This document shows, piece after piece, positions 27,261 to 36,252 of a stretch of DNA of 64,000 nt; the first letter of the stretch is position 1; each line of letters opens with the position of its first letter. The stretch lies in assembly GCA_000381625.1 (NCBI GenBank), contig KB906767.1, positions 5,571,357-5,635,356 on the forward strand, given 5' to 3'. The DNA comes from Bryobacterales bacterium KBS 96 (lineage in GTDB: Bacteria > Acidobacteriota > Terriglobia > Bryobacterales > Bryobacteraceae). The notes under the pieces are model-generated. The model had not been told where the DNA came from, did not search any database, and worked only from the letters and a program-made list of their open reading frames with translations. Both the position numbers and the translations under genes were made by a program.

Positions 27261-28985
27261 TTAGCCCGCGAATGGCGAGACTCCGTCGGCGCCGAACCAA
27301 TCATAGGCGACCACCTTCCCTTGTAATCGCCAGTGTTCCGGCTCCGTGTTGTTGTTCCAATCGAGCGGTTCTCCGAGTGGCTGCGCGATGGATGCCGTCT
27401 CGAACGCGGCGCGAATCGCGGAGCGCTGCTCCGGCCCAACCGCATTCGGAGCGGCCGAAACAAAGAGCGGCACTCCGGCGCGAGCGAGCAAGTCGAGCCA
27501 CTGGCGGTTGTACTTCCAGGGCACCTGGTTCGTAAGCCCGACGCAATCCGCGTCGACCGCAAAGAATGCGCCATGCTGCGGCGCCCGGAACGCCAGCGTG
27601 TTGACGCCCATTTTGCGCGTGCGATTCCAGCCGCGGCCACTCGTATCGTCTCCTGTACGCTGCATTTCAAAGAGTCCCGCGCTGAGATGACCGACTGTGT
27701 TGCATCCGGTGATCATCACGTCGCCGGCCCCTTCACGAATCGCCTCATACAGAGAACGAATAATTTCCGCGTTCGTGCGGCTGCGATCGGCAAACGACCA
27801 GCCTGCATCCGTGATCGCGGCGTCCATTGTGAAGCCCCAGCGTCCCATCAGATCGAAGGTCGAGAAATCGTGTTTGATCAATTCGTATCCCCAGCCAGCT
27901 AGCCGTCGCATGTCTTCTTCGACGCGGCGCCTGACTGCGGGGATAGTCGGATCGAGGGTAACGCCGCGATGCTCATCAAATTGCGTGCGTGCATTCGGGG
28001 ATTGCAGGCGCCAACTCTCCGGTACGTTCTCTTTTGTGAACAGCGGTCGTGTCCAGATACCGGCGCGTACGCCAATGCGCCGCATATCGGCAGCCAGCTT
28101 TGCCATGTCGGGAAACTGCGGAGCGCCGCGATCCCACGGCCCCGCTGTTGCGTTGGGCTGCCAGCCATCGTCGATCACCATGAACGGCCGGTTGGCCTCG
28201 GTTGCCGGCGCCCACGAGGCGATGCGTTCCGAATCGCTCCGGATATCGTCGGCGGAACTCTTTCCATACGCGTAGTACCAGTTGTTCCCGCCATAGACCG
28301 GACTTGCCGGCATCCGGCGCCGATCGCACAGTGCGCGGCAAAACTGGCGAGCGGCGTTGAATGGGCTTACGTTCCTATACGATGCCTGGACGATGGTTGC
28401 GGCGACTAATTCCCGCTTGCCCAGTTGAACGCCTGTTCCGCCATTGCGCAGATCGAGCCAGAGGCTCACGCCATCGGGATCAATCTGCCAGAAACAGAAC
28501 GCGGCGGGGTTGGTCTTCACGCCGCAAGCAGCGATTTGCGTTCCGCTTGCGGCGAAGAAGTACCACGGCAGAATCCGCTCCGGCTCAAGCGGGCGCCAGC
28601 CTAAATCTCCGTAGCTGCGCTCCCAGGCGTCGCCGAGATAGCTCAGGCCGCTGGCAGTTGGTCCGAGCCAGCGCAACCGCAGACGGTGCGGCGCCGTTTT
28701 GGGAGAGCGAATACGGACTGTGCGTTGCGGCTCATGAGATGACTCGTGACCTTCGATGCGGACAACAACATCGCCTCGATTCCATTCGTCGCGATGGCGT
28801 TCGAGATTTTCGAAGGTCGATTCCGTTTGTATAAGGACGCTGTCCGGCCCACGGCTCAGATCGACTAATAACGAATGTTCCGGGGGCTGACGAGTTTGAG
28901 CAGCATGACCGGCCCCGGCAACACCCGCAGTGAGCGAGCCAAGCAGGCCGCGGCGGGACAAAGAGTTTCCAAAATCCGTCAACAT
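27261..28985 (-). CDS. Alpha-galactosidase-like glycoside hydrolase (GH27/GH36 clan), Tat-exported
   Basis: Large exported TIM-barrel hydrolase. The twin-arginine leader is MLTDFGNSLSRRGLLGSLTA; the ATG at 28985 is preferred over 29012 because it puts the leader at the N-terminus. A beta-sandwich domain (about 30-220) comes before the barrel, where MVIDDGWQPNA and YELIKHDFSTFD are clan GH-D marks; the Asp in KHDF is the expected nucleophile, and the Asp pair in RTGDDTSGR the likely acid/base region. About 574 residues. Sugar specificity is inferred only at the clan level. No partner genes adjacent. Confidence 0.85.
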   Translation of the reverse strand: MLTDFGNSLSRRGLLGSLTAGVAGAGHAAQTRQPPEHSLLVDLSRGPDSVLIQTESTFENLERHRDEWNRGDVVVRIEGHESSHEPQRTVRIRSPKTAPHRLRLRWLGPTASGLSYLGDAWERSYGDLGWRPLEPERILPWYFFAASGTQIAACGVKTNPAAFCFWQIDPDGVSLWLDLRNGGTGVQLGKRELVAATIVQASYRNVSPFNAARQFCRALCDRRRMPASPVYGGNNWYYAYGKSSADDIRSDSERIASWAPATEANRPFMVIDDGWQPNATAGPWDRGAPQFPDMAKLAADMRRIGVRAGIWTRPLFTKENVPESWRLQSPNARTQFDEHRGVTLDPTIPAVRRRVEEDMRRLAGWGYELIKHDFSTFDLMGRWGFTMDAAITDAGWSFADRSRTNAEIIRSLYEAIREGAGDVMITGCNTVGHLSAGLFEMQRTGDDTSGRGWNRTRKMGVNTLAFRAPQHGAFFAVDADCVGLTNQVPWKYNRQWLDLLARAGVPLFVSAAPNAVGPEQRSAIRAAFETASIAQPLGEPLDWNNNTEPEHWRLQGKVVAYDWFGADGVSPFAG

Positions 28986-29382
28986 GGCGTTCTTCCAGGG
29001 TAAATCGGCCATGGGTTCGACAATTTGGACTGCCTTGTGCCAAGGCGAAGGCGAGCGCTGGCCTGCGAGATTCGCGACTTACTCCTCATTCGTAAGTGGC
29101 CGACAAAATATTCAGAAAAGTCCGATGCGAACCTATTGCCTGATCGTGGCCTGAAAAGGCTGGCCTAGGCCGGAAAGAAGTCGTCATGGATATGATCCAA
29201 GATGTTTGGGGTAAATTCCCTAAAATTAGACAGCGCCATTGTTAAGTCTCGGTAGCTGGCGGGGCTAACTATCGTATCCAATAGAGCGATTCCATGTGCA
29301 ATTTCATTGGGTTGCACGGTTTTACGAAAATCTGAAAAATTCCGCGTCCTAATCTGCCGCTCGCAAACGAAAGGCAGGCCGC
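28986..29382. other. Intergenic stretch without a recognised gene
   Basis: Base composition is more AT-rich than the flanks. It must hold the divergent promoters of the glycoside hydrolase and the matrixin-like gene. A palindrome GGCCTAGGCC lies near 29162. No RNA gene was recognised. Confidence 0.4.
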
Positions 29383-29988
29383 GTGCCTCTCCGACAAAAA
29401 ATGGAGCGCGCTCTCATAATCGCAGTGCTATGTGTCTGTATTTTCCCACTGGCGCGCGCGAGCGAAAAGCCGTGCAGGGCATACGAGGACCTGCTGACAA
29501 CCGGCCATCTAACTATTCGAGTTAAGCTCGATCAGGTTAACCAGGGTGACGCATGGGCGATGAAGCAAGCCTTGAATTACTGGGCAACCATCCTCGACAT
29601 CAGTGTCGCCGTCGATAACGATGTCCGGAGCTGCAATCTGGAACTGCTCGAGACCGACGACTCAACAAATCGCATCGCCTACACGATCATGCCGCATTAT
29701 GAAGGCTTCAACGGCGTCATTGCCTACAACACTCACAAGAGAGTTGCGGCTGGAACGCTCGTCGCGATCTTGATCCACGAATGCGGTCACATTTTCGGGT
29801 TGTGCCACACGCGAGACCGGCGAAGCGTAATGTATTACCGGGTGGATGGCAGCCAGATCGTTAACGGAGCCAGATTGCGTGAGCACGATATCGAAGAAGT
29901 CGGAAAGCTTCACGAATTGCGGATTGAGGGGGCGAAGCAACCGTTGCGGAGAAGTGAAGGCTCGCGGATAGGAATCCATCACGCGTAG
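29383..29988 (+). CDS. Matrixin-like (M10/metzincin) secreted zinc protease
   Basis: 201 residues. The zinc site is the metzincin consensus HExxHxxGLxH, seen as HECGHIFGLCH (about residues 130-140), followed by SVMYY, the Met-turn. A signal peptide (hydrophobic ALIIAVLCVCIFPLA) precedes. GTG at 29383 has AAGG eight bases upstream and is preferred; ATG at 29401 is an alternative start. The pro-domain cysteine switch of animal enzymes is not present. The protein likely cleaves extracellular peptides or matrix; target unknown. The gene is not clearly part of an operon. Confidence 0.8.
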   Translation: MPLRQKMERALIIAVLCVCIFPLARASEKPCRAYEDLLTTGHLTIRVKLDQVNQGDAWAMKQALNYWATILDISVAVDNDVRSCNLELLETDDSTNRIAYTIMPHYEGFNGVIAYNTHKRVAAGTLVAILIHECGHIFGLCHTRDRRSVMYYRVDGSQIVNGARLREHDIEEVGKLHELRIEGAKQPLRRSEGSRIGIHHA

Positions 29989-30305
29989 TTATTATGCGTG
30001 CGCCCAAAGCCCTTCGTCAAGGAATCAATTCGCTCCGGCACGGTAACACATGAACGCGTCTGGCATAAGGCATATGCGAGAATCTGCATTCGGCTTGCGA
30101 TGCGTGATCTCGCAGCAGCTTCAGATACCTCGTTCCATCAGTGTCGAAATAGAGAACTTGCTGCCGCTGGTTGCCGCGTTGCGTTAATGTGATGCGCCCG
30201 ACCCAAGTAATACAGCTCTTGCTTGCTTTCCCATCCCATATAGGAGTGAAGGGAATGCCAGCTTACTCTTCAGTTTAGCGACTCCGTAGCCTGAAATTCT
30301 GAACC

Positions 30306-30320
30306 AGTACGTGAGGTACT
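30306..30320. promoter_or_regulatory. Inverted repeat, distal operator candidate
   Basis: AGTAC, five bases (GTGAG), GTACT. Same arms and loop length as 30390-30408, about 85 bp away, upstream of the Cys-rich/VKOR-DsbA genes. Confidence 0.45.
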
Positions 30321-30389
30321 AAGGCCATCTCAATAAGCATTGATATTTCCGCTTGCCTGATGTACTTACTGCTATGGGTCTATTCCGGC

Positions 30390-30408
30390 TTAGTACGTAA
30401 TGTACTAA
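30390..30408. promoter_or_regulatory. Inverted repeat, proximal operator candidate
   Basis: TTAGTAC, five bases (GTAAT), GTACTAA: a perfect 7-bp dyad 36 bases before the ATG at 30445. It is the type of short AT-rich dyad bound by winged-helix repressors; BlaI/MecI-type factors are one possibility, but no regulator is encoded nearby. Confidence 0.5.
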
Positions 30409-30444
30409 AATCGTACGACCCGCAGGAATGAAAGGAGTTGACCA

Positions 30445-30729
30445 ATGAAGAAGTGGGTTATGAGTTCGTGCATGGGAGCCATTCTGGCGCTTAGTATCGG
30501 GACCGTTGCCATGGCCCAAGATCAAGGAAATGGCGTCGGAGAATTTTGCAAGCCTCTGACCGAAGAAGTTGGTGTGAGCAATGACCTCTGTGTTAATTGT
30601 GTCAACCAAGGACAAGACAACATGGCTGTCTGCATATGCAAGGACGCGGGGCTTTTTGAAGGTGAGCCCTTCCTCGGCTATGCCAACCTCGGCCAGTGCG
30701 TGAAAGCCATCCACGACGCCGGGTACTGA
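30445..30729 (+). CDS. Small secreted six-cysteine protein
   Basis: 94 residues. A clear signal peptide (MKKWVMSSCMGAILALSIGT, cleavage after VAMAQ) leaves a mature domain of about 68 residues with six cysteines (FCK, LCV, NCV, VCI, ICK, QCV), enough for three disulfides. The start is fixed by AAAGGAG seven bases before ATG 30445. No family recognised. It sits 66 bases before a VKOR-DsbA fusion on the same strand, so it is a plausible substrate or partner of that oxidase, and two dyads upstream suggest regulation. The mature part is acidic and short. Confidence 0.75.
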   Translation: MKKWVMSSCMGAILALSIGTVAMAQDQGNGVGEFCKPLTEEVGVSNDLCVNCVNQGQDNMAVCICKDAGLFEGEPFLGYANLGQCVKAIHDAGY

Positions 30730-30795
30730 GATGCGTTTCTAACTGTCTGCTGGAAGGGCACGTGTAGCTGCGCTTCCAGCATATCCAAACTGCTT

Positions 30796-31965
30796 ATGAG
30801 TAAGCTATCTAGGTCAAGTTTGGCAACTGTTGTTGCATCCGGTTTTCTCGGATGTGGCTGGTTGCTTTCAGGGTGGCTATTGCTACGTTCGTTTTCACTT
30901 GGGATAGGGCGAATTGGGTGGCTCGGCGGCGCTTTGGCGAGCGCTCCATGCCCCGGTTGTGACGAGATTCTATCAAGCTCATCCTCTTGGTTGTTGAAAT
31001 TCCCCATCGCCGGGTGGGGCTTTGTCTATTTCGCCGCTTTGGCTTGTCTACTTAGCGTCCGCACAGCTTGGTCGAATCATATGGCCATGCTCCTAGCGGC
31101 GATCGGAAGTGGAGTAAGCCTAGTATTAAGCGTAGCGCTTTTCACGGCCGGCTCGCCCATATGCACTTTGTGCCTGTTCGTGCATTTATGCAACTTGGTC
31201 GTATTGGCCGCGGTGTACGTTCTGGTCCGGAGCGAACCGCCTCCGAATGGAACGAAGCTGCTTTCATTTCCAAGATGGCGGGCGGCGATGGCGATTTTGG
31301 CGGTGCTCCTTGGCGGAGCGATCCAGGGCGCAATACTGAAGCCACCGGATGACGTGCGAAAGACATTGGAAGAGTATAGATTCGAGCACCAGTTTCAGAT
31401 TCCGATTCTCCCCGACGACCCAGTCCTTGGGATATCCAGCGCTCCCGTGCGATTAGTCGTTTTCAGCAGCTTTCAATGTCCAGCATGCCGTTCGTTCGCG
31501 GGAATAGCCCACCATCTCAATCAACAATTTCCGAACGATATGCAGATTGTTTTCAAAAATTATCCGCTCGGGAAAGATTGCAATCCAGACCTGGTGCGAG
31601 AAATGCAACCGCGTGCGTGTGCCGCCGCCTTTGCCGCGGAGGCAGCCAACCGCCAAGGCGATTTCTGGCAATACCACGACGGAATATTCTTCCAATCGTC
31701 GCTGCTAGCCACCGAACCCGAACTGCAGCGAATCGCTAGGACTTCCGGTCTGGATATCTCGCGATGGGAATCAGACCGGCGATCGCGAGAGATCGAGACA
31801 AGAGTAAAGGCGGACATCGGCCTTGGACATCTGTTAGGAGTAAGTGGTACTCCGGCTCTTTTTCTCGACGGGCGCCATGTGCCAGTAACCAGCGTGCCAA
31901 TACTCGACCTGCTGATAAAGCGAGAAATTGATAAAGCCCCGTCGGCATTACAGATCTCACGGTAG
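30796..31965 (+). CDS. VKOR-DsbA fusion, disulfide-bond formation protein
   Basis: Membrane enzyme that makes disulfide bonds in exported proteins, with the quinone-linked oxidase and the thioredoxin-like partner in one chain. The VKOR part (about residues 10-150) has CPGC at 52-55, FPIAGWG and the redox motif CTLC at 123-126, with four to five membrane helices. A DsbA-like thioredoxin domain (about 200-389) follows, with CPAC at 228-231 and the cis-proline loop SGTPALFL. This order (VKOR then Trx fold) is known in bacteria and replaces DsbB/DsbA. Downstream of the six-cysteine secreted protein. Confidence 0.92.
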   Translation: MSKLSRSSLATVVASGFLGCGWLLSGWLLLRSFSLGIGRIGWLGGALASAPCPGCDEILSSSSSWLLKFPIAGWGFVYFAALACLLSVRTAWSNHMAMLLAAIGSGVSLVLSVALFTAGSPICTLCLFVHLCNLVVLAAVYVLVRSEPPPNGTKLLSFPRWRAAMAILAVLLGGAIQGAILKPPDDVRKTLEEYRFEHQFQIPILPDDPVLGISSAPVRLVVFSSFQCPACRSFAGIAHHLNQQFPNDMQIVFKNYPLGKDCNPDLVREMQPRACAAAFAAEAANRQGDFWQYHDGIFFQSSLLATEPELQRIARTSGLDISRWESDRRSREIETRVKADIGLGHLLGVSGTPALFLDGRHVPVTSVPILDLLIKREIDKAPSALQISR

Positions 31966-32024
31966 AGAATTTCTACTTTCGGGAATTCCCGGACAGGCCT
32001 CTCCCAGAAACGCGAAACGAAACC

Positions 32025-33359
32025 TCAGCCGTTCGAGAAAATCTTGCTGATGTCGTTGTAGATCACGAACACGAGAATCATCATGATGAAGACGAACCCG
32101 ACCTTAAACACCGCTTCTTTTACCTGCATGCTCACGTCGCGCCGGATTCCCATTTCGATCAGCAGAAGGAGCAGCGTTCCACCATCGAGAATCGGAATCG
32201 GCAGCAAGTTGAAGATCGCCAGGTTAAGGCTGACGGCGGACATCAGGGTAAGAAATACGACCGCGCCCTGATTCGCAGCTTCCCCCGACATGCGGGCGAT
32301 CCCGATAGGTCCGGAAAGGGTTCGCGCGGAAATTCGCTGCTGCACGATGCTCTTCAAGGCATCGAAGATCAGCGAGACGTTGCTCTGGCTCCACTGCACT
32401 GATTGGAATAGGGCTTGGCCGAACGGCAGCGGCACGAGCTTGAATTTCGCTCCCAGCAGAACGCCGATCCGCCACATCCCATCGTGTCCTTTTTGCGGAA
32501 TCACGGAGAAGTGGATGGGGTGCTCGTCGCGTGAAATGGTCAGCGACACCGGCTTGCCGTTCGATTGCTGGATGATGTCCTGCAGTTTCTGCATCGAATG
32601 GATTTGCTGCCCTTCGGCGCTGATCAGCACGTCGTCGGGCTTCAGCCCAGCTTTTCCGGCGCCAAGTTGGGAGTCTACCTGGCTAACGATTACGTCGGCT
32701 TCCACCAGCCACCCGGCCGTTCCGATGCCATCTTTATCCCGGGCCGGCACTACTGTGAAATTGAGCTGTTTGCCGTTCCGATCCACGATGACCGGCAGTT
32801 GGCGTCCTGCATTCAGCGCTTCTTTTGTCTGGATGTCCTGCCAGGTTGGGTTTTGAACGGTGCCAATCTGAATAACTCGATCCCCCGACTCCAAGCCAGC
32901 CGTGGCCGCCGGCGAGTGTGGAACCACTTCGCCGATTACGGGGCTATGCACGGCCTCCTGCTTCGGGAATTCCTTCATGTAAACGCCCGTCATGATGCAG
33001 ATAGCCAGCAGAATGTTCATCAGCGGACCCGCAATGACGACTACGGCCCGCTGCCAGCGCTTCTTGGCCTGAAAACTGTCCGGTTGCTCGGCCGAATTCT
33101 CATCCCCCGGCTGTTCGCCGAACATGCGGACATATCCGCCGAATGGTATGGCCGAGACGCGAAAGTCGGTCGTTCCCCTGCGCCAGCCGAAGAGGCGCGG
33201 ACCAAAACCGATGCTGAATGTTTCGACCCGGACTCCGACGGAAATCGCCGCCCAGTAATGGCCCAGTTCGTGGACGATGATCATCACGCCGAGCAGGACG
33301 AGAACCCACCATACGTCCTGAATGACGGACGATTGCCAGAATTGCAAAAACCAACTCAA
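32025..33359 (-). CDS. rseP: Site-2 protease RseP (M50 zinc metalloprotease)
   Basis: Intramembrane protease that cleaves anti-sigma factors and leftover signal peptides. The HExxH motif is VHELGHYWA in the first membrane helix (about residue 28-36); the third-ligand motif is NLLPIPILDGG near residue 390. Two PDZ domains lie between (about 125-210 and 215-290), with GLESGDRVIQIG and GLKPDDVLISAEG. 444 residues matches RseP. It is downstream of dxr at 64 bases, the common dxr-rseP order. Confidence 0.95.
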   Translation of the reverse strand: MSWFLQFWQSSVIQDVWWVLVLLGVMIIVHELGHYWAAISVGVRVETFSIGFGPRLFGWRRGTTDFRVSAIPFGGYVRMFGEQPGDENSAEQPDSFQAKKRWQRAVVVIAGPLMNILLAICIMTGVYMKEFPKQEAVHSPVIGEVVPHSPAATAGLESGDRVIQIGTVQNPTWQDIQTKEALNAGRQLPVIVDRNGKQLNFTVVPARDKDGIGTAGWLVEADVIVSQVDSQLGAGKAGLKPDDVLISAEGQQIHSMQKLQDIIQQSNGKPVSLTISRDEHPIHFSVIPQKGHDGMWRIGVLLGAKFKLVPLPFGQALFQSVQWSQSNVSLIFDALKSIVQQRISARTLSGPIGIARMSGEAANQGAVVFLTLMSAVSLNLAIFNLLPIPILDGGTLLLLLIEMGIRRDVSMQVKEAVFKVGFVFIMMILVFVIYNDISKIFSNG

Positions 33360-33423
33360 CAGATTGTTCCTCTCGACCTGGGGATCCCCACTATTTATAA
33401 GACGCCCACCGGGAAACTACGGT

Positions 33424-34641
33424 TCACAAGCTTTCGTTCGAGTCCCGGTGCTCCATTGTCACCGTGACCCGCGCCGGCTCCGCAACCACCTGCCGCGCAA
33501 GCTCCCGGGATGTCCTGTCTATTTCAAGAACTTCTTCTATTGTGGCTGGTTTCGTCGCGACTTGCCGCGATAAAGTTTCCTCGACAGTTTGGGCGATGCC
33601 AGGGAAGGGAATTCTGCCCGCGAGAAAGGCCTCAACCGCAATCTCGTCGGCGGCATTCAGCGTGCAAGTGGCTGAGCCGCCTTGCTCTTGCGCCTGGTAG
33701 GCGAGCTTGAGCAGGCGAAACTTCTCAAAATCCGGAGCCGAAAACGTCCAGGTTCTCGCCTCGTTCCAGTCCAGACGGGGCACGGGGGCGCGATCGCGCT
33801 CCGGGTAAGTCATGGCGTACTGGATCGGCATTCTCATGTCGGTCGCGGAAATCTGGGCGAGGATGCTGCCGTCGTTGTACTCCACCATGGCGTGGATCGA
33901 AGATTGCGGATGAACGACGACATCCACCTGGTTCGGCGGCAAATCGAACAGCCAGCACGCTTCTATGACCTCAAATCCTTTATTCATCAGCGTTGCTGAA
34001 TCGATGGTGATCCGCTTTCCCATCTTCCAGGTCGGATGGTTCAGCGCCTGCTCGGGCGTAACGCGCCAGAGCTTTTCGCGCGGCGTCTCGCGGAACGGGC
34101 CTCCCGACGCTGTCAATATAAGACGCGTCACTTCCGATCGTTTCCCTCCCCGCAGGCATTGGTGCGCCCCGTTGTGTTCGCTGTCGACCGGAATCAACTC
34201 GGTCCCCAGTTGATGAACCGCCTGCATCACCAGACTGCCGCTTGCCACGAGCACTTCTTTATTTGCTAAGCCAATCCGCTTTTTGCGCTTAATGGCTTCA
34301 TACGTTGCTTCGAGGCCTGCCACTCCGACAATGGCGGACATCACAAAATCCACTTCGTCAGCTGTCGCGGCCTGAACACGGTCGCGCGGTCCGGAGCCTA
34401 GCTCGGGCCACTGCTTTCGAGGCAAACCGGCTTCGTTCAGACGTTCCTGCAGCCGATCTAGTGTCTGTTCATCGGCCACTATGGCGATGCTGGGGCGAAA
34501 CTCCAAAATTTGGGAGCACAGAACATCGATATTGTGCCCTGCTACTAATCCGTGGATAGTAAACCGCTCCCCATGCTGACGCACCACGTCCAGGGTATTG
34601 ACTCCGATGGAACCAGTAGATCCTAAAAGGGTTATGTTCAT
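33424..34641 (-). CDS. dxr: 1-deoxy-D-xylulose 5-phosphate reductoisomerase
   Basis: Second enzyme of the MEP isoprenoid pathway. NADPH-binding start LLGSTGSIGVNTLDVVRQHG is at residues 5-24; the catalytic loop ASGGPFRETP and the region IDSATLMNKGFEVIEACWLF are conserved, as is the metal-ligand stretch PVDSEHNGAHQCL. 405 residues with the usual Dxr C-terminal domain. It starts the dxr-rseP gene pair on the minus strand; the 646-base gap upstream is filled with repeats, so its promoter must lie in the first part of that gap. Confidence 0.96.
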   Translation of the reverse strand: MNITLLGSTGSIGVNTLDVVRQHGERFTIHGLVAGHNIDVLCSQILEFRPSIAIVADEQTLDRLQERLNEAGLPRKQWPELGSGPRDRVQAATADEVDFVMSAIVGVAGLEATYEAIKRKKRIGLANKEVLVASGSLVMQAVHQLGTELIPVDSEHNGAHQCLRGGKRSEVTRLILTASGGPFRETPREKLWRVTPEQALNHPTWKMGKRITIDSATLMNKGFEVIEACWLFDLPPNQVDVVVHPQSSIHAMVEYNDGSILAQISATDMRMPIQYAMTYPERDRAPVPRLDWNEARTWTFSAPDFEKFRLLKLAYQAQEQGGSATCTLNAADEIAVEAFLAGRIPFPGIAQTVEETLSRQVATKPATIEEVLEIDRTSRELARQVVAEPARVTVTMEHRDSNESL

Positions 34642-35287
34642 AATTGGCGCAGCCGAAGCTACCTGGTAAAAGGGCTGGGGAACTCGACTGGAAAAAAAAT
34701 TTTGATTTTTGTAGAGAAAAAGCTTGCGCTCTCAAAATTCATATTCTAATATTGGAAGTAAGCCAGGGAGGCAACTCCCACCAAAGCGAGACTAACCTCA
34801 TAGAAAGACCCCTGAAGCAACACCTCCCTGGCGCCCGAAAGGGTCTTGCTTCTGTCTCTCTCCGCTAAAGATTCCAATTTTAAATGCTTCGTTGCGTGAT
34901 GGGGTGTGCAATAACGTCCCGCTGGACCGCTCGCTGACGCTCGCGGCTCAACAGGCTCAACAATGGTCTGCCAACATCCGTTGATGACGCCGGTAATGTC
35001 CACTCCCTTACGGTCGCGGTTCGGTGCAGGCAACCGCACGTCTTCATCCGATTCCGCAGCTCCCAGGGCCATGCGTACTCCTTTATATGTGCGGTTCAGT
35101 GCGGGTAACCGGATGTCTTCATCAATTTCTGCGGCCCGCAGGGCCAGGATTACTTCCTCATGGTGGCGGTTCCGTGCTTTCAACAATTGCACCGAACCGC
35201 GACCGTGAGGGAGCGGACTCTTGCGGCGCGAAGAACAAGGAGAGCGACTGGGAGTCACGCGCAAACCTGGCATATTTGGTTGTTGAA
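34642..35287. other. Repeat-filled gap between dxr and the dehydrogenase gene
   Basis: The first 100 bases are AT-rich (including a run of A and TTTTGATTTTTG) and could hold the dxr promoter; a hairpin-like CCGCTCGCTGACGCTCGCGG sits at about 34928; 34998-35218 is the 75-bp repeat array. A 241-codon frame on the minus strand is open only because 75 is a multiple of three. Confidence 0.6.
34998..35218. repeat. Tandem 75-bp array of the CACCGAACCGCG family
   Basis: Three diverged units in minus orientation, marked by GCGGTTCGGTGC at 35016, GCGGTTCAGTGC at 35091 and GCGGTTCCGTGC at 35166, exactly 75 bases apart, each followed by a block like GTCTTCATCCGATTCCGCAG and CAGGGCCA. A fourth copy of the core in plus orientation (35189-35218) closes the array. 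Confidence 0.8.
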
Positions 35288-36184
35288 TCAACCTTTTACT
35301 TCCACTCCGACCAGCTTTTCCAGTGTCCGAATGGTCGCGCACATATCCGCATCGGCTTCGCCATCCGCCATCGCTGCCTGAAACATTTGCTGTGTGACCG
35401 CGGTTACTGGCAGCGGTACGCCCAATCGATTTCCGCTTTCGAGAGCCATGCTGACGTCCTTGTGCATCCACTTGGTCGAAAAGTCGGTGGAAAAGTCGCG
35501 CTTGAAAATTTTGGGAGCCTTCCCGCTCACTAAGCCCGATTTCGCAGCGCTGTTGTCAAGGATCTGGAACATGACCTGGGGATCCACGCCGCCCTTGGTT
35601 GCGAGCACCATTCCTTCATTAAAGGCCTGCATGAGATTCGCGAGAATGAGATTCTGCGTCAACTTTGCCTGTAAGCCCATTCCGGGGCCACCGCAAAAAT
35701 AAAACTTCTTTCCCATCAACTCGAACACCGGCTTTGCTTTCTCGAAGACCGAGCGCTCGCCGCCGATCATGAACGTCAGCGTCGCGCCTTCGGCTCCGAC
35801 CTTAGAACCGGTGCATGGCGAATCCAGATGCTGAATTCCCGCTGCTTCCAGTTGCTTTCCGTTCTCGCGGCTACCGTCGGGTGAAATCGTAGAGCAGTCA
35901 GCGACAATCAAACCCTTCCTGCCGGATTTCACGACGCCTTGTTCGCCGGTGAGCACTTCATGCGACATCTCCGTCGTACCGACGCAAAGGAACAATACGT
36001 CGACCGCGTCGGCAACGGCCCTGGGATTTGCGGCGGATTGAGCCCCAGTTTCCTTTTCAAAACGAGCCACTTTCGCTTGATTCTTTGACCAAACGGTGAC
36101 CTTTTTGCCACTTTTTGCGAGATTGCGAGCCATGGGGTAACCCATGATGCCGAGACCGATAAATCCAACATTGTCCAAGGCCAT
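35288..36184 (-). CDS. NAD(P)-dependent beta-hydroxyacid dehydrogenase (3-hydroxyisobutyrate dehydrogenase family)
   Basis: Two-domain dehydrogenase. The Rossmann motif GFIGLGIMGYPMARNLAKSG is at residues 6-25; the substrate loop DSPCTGSKVGAEGATL (about 122-137) and the catalytic Lys region GMGLQAKLTQNLILANLMQA (about 170-189) are clear. The start at 36184 (MALDNVGF) has GGTAGGA just upstream; an extension to 36232 is less likely. About 298 residues, normal. Possible activities include tartronate semialdehyde, 3-hydroxyisobutyrate or succinic-semialdehyde (GlyR/GHBDH type) reduction. Divergent from the next gene, 68 bases away. Confidence 0.9.
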   Translation of the reverse strand: MALDNVGFIGLGIMGYPMARNLAKSGKKVTVWSKNQAKVARFEKETGAQSAANPRAVADAVDVLFLCVGTTEMSHEVLTGEQGVVKSGRKGLIVADCSTISPDGSRENGKQLEAAGIQHLDSPCTGSKVGAEGATLTFMIGGERSVFEKAKPVFELMGKKFYFCGGPGMGLQAKLTQNLILANLMQAFNEGMVLATKGGVDPQVMFQILDNSAAKSGLVSGKAPKIFKRDFSTDFSTKWMHKDVSMALESGNRLGVPLPVTAVTQQMFQAAMADGEADADMCATIRTLEKLVGVEVKG

Positions 36185-36252
36185 GTTCCTACCAGCGTAA
36201 CTCCCCGGCTCCGGAGGACCAAGGCGATACACTTTTATCGGAGGACATTGCT

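Larger units (their letters stand above)
29989..30444. other. Gene-free regulatory stretch upstream of the Cys-rich protein gene
   Basis: No convincing coding region. The half close to 30445 contains two related inverted repeats (listed separately), a palindrome TCGTACGA at 30411-30418, and the ribosome-binding site AAAGGAG at 30431-30437. Confidence 0.5.

Noticed and set aside
34998-35218. Possible CRISPR array
   Set aside because: The 75-bp units are repeats throughout, without unique spacers, and there are no cas genes in the window.
34746-35471. 241-codon open frame on the minus strand
   Set aside because: It runs through the 75-bp repeat array and into the 3' end of the dehydrogenase gene in another frame; its protein repeats with the array and has no family likeness.
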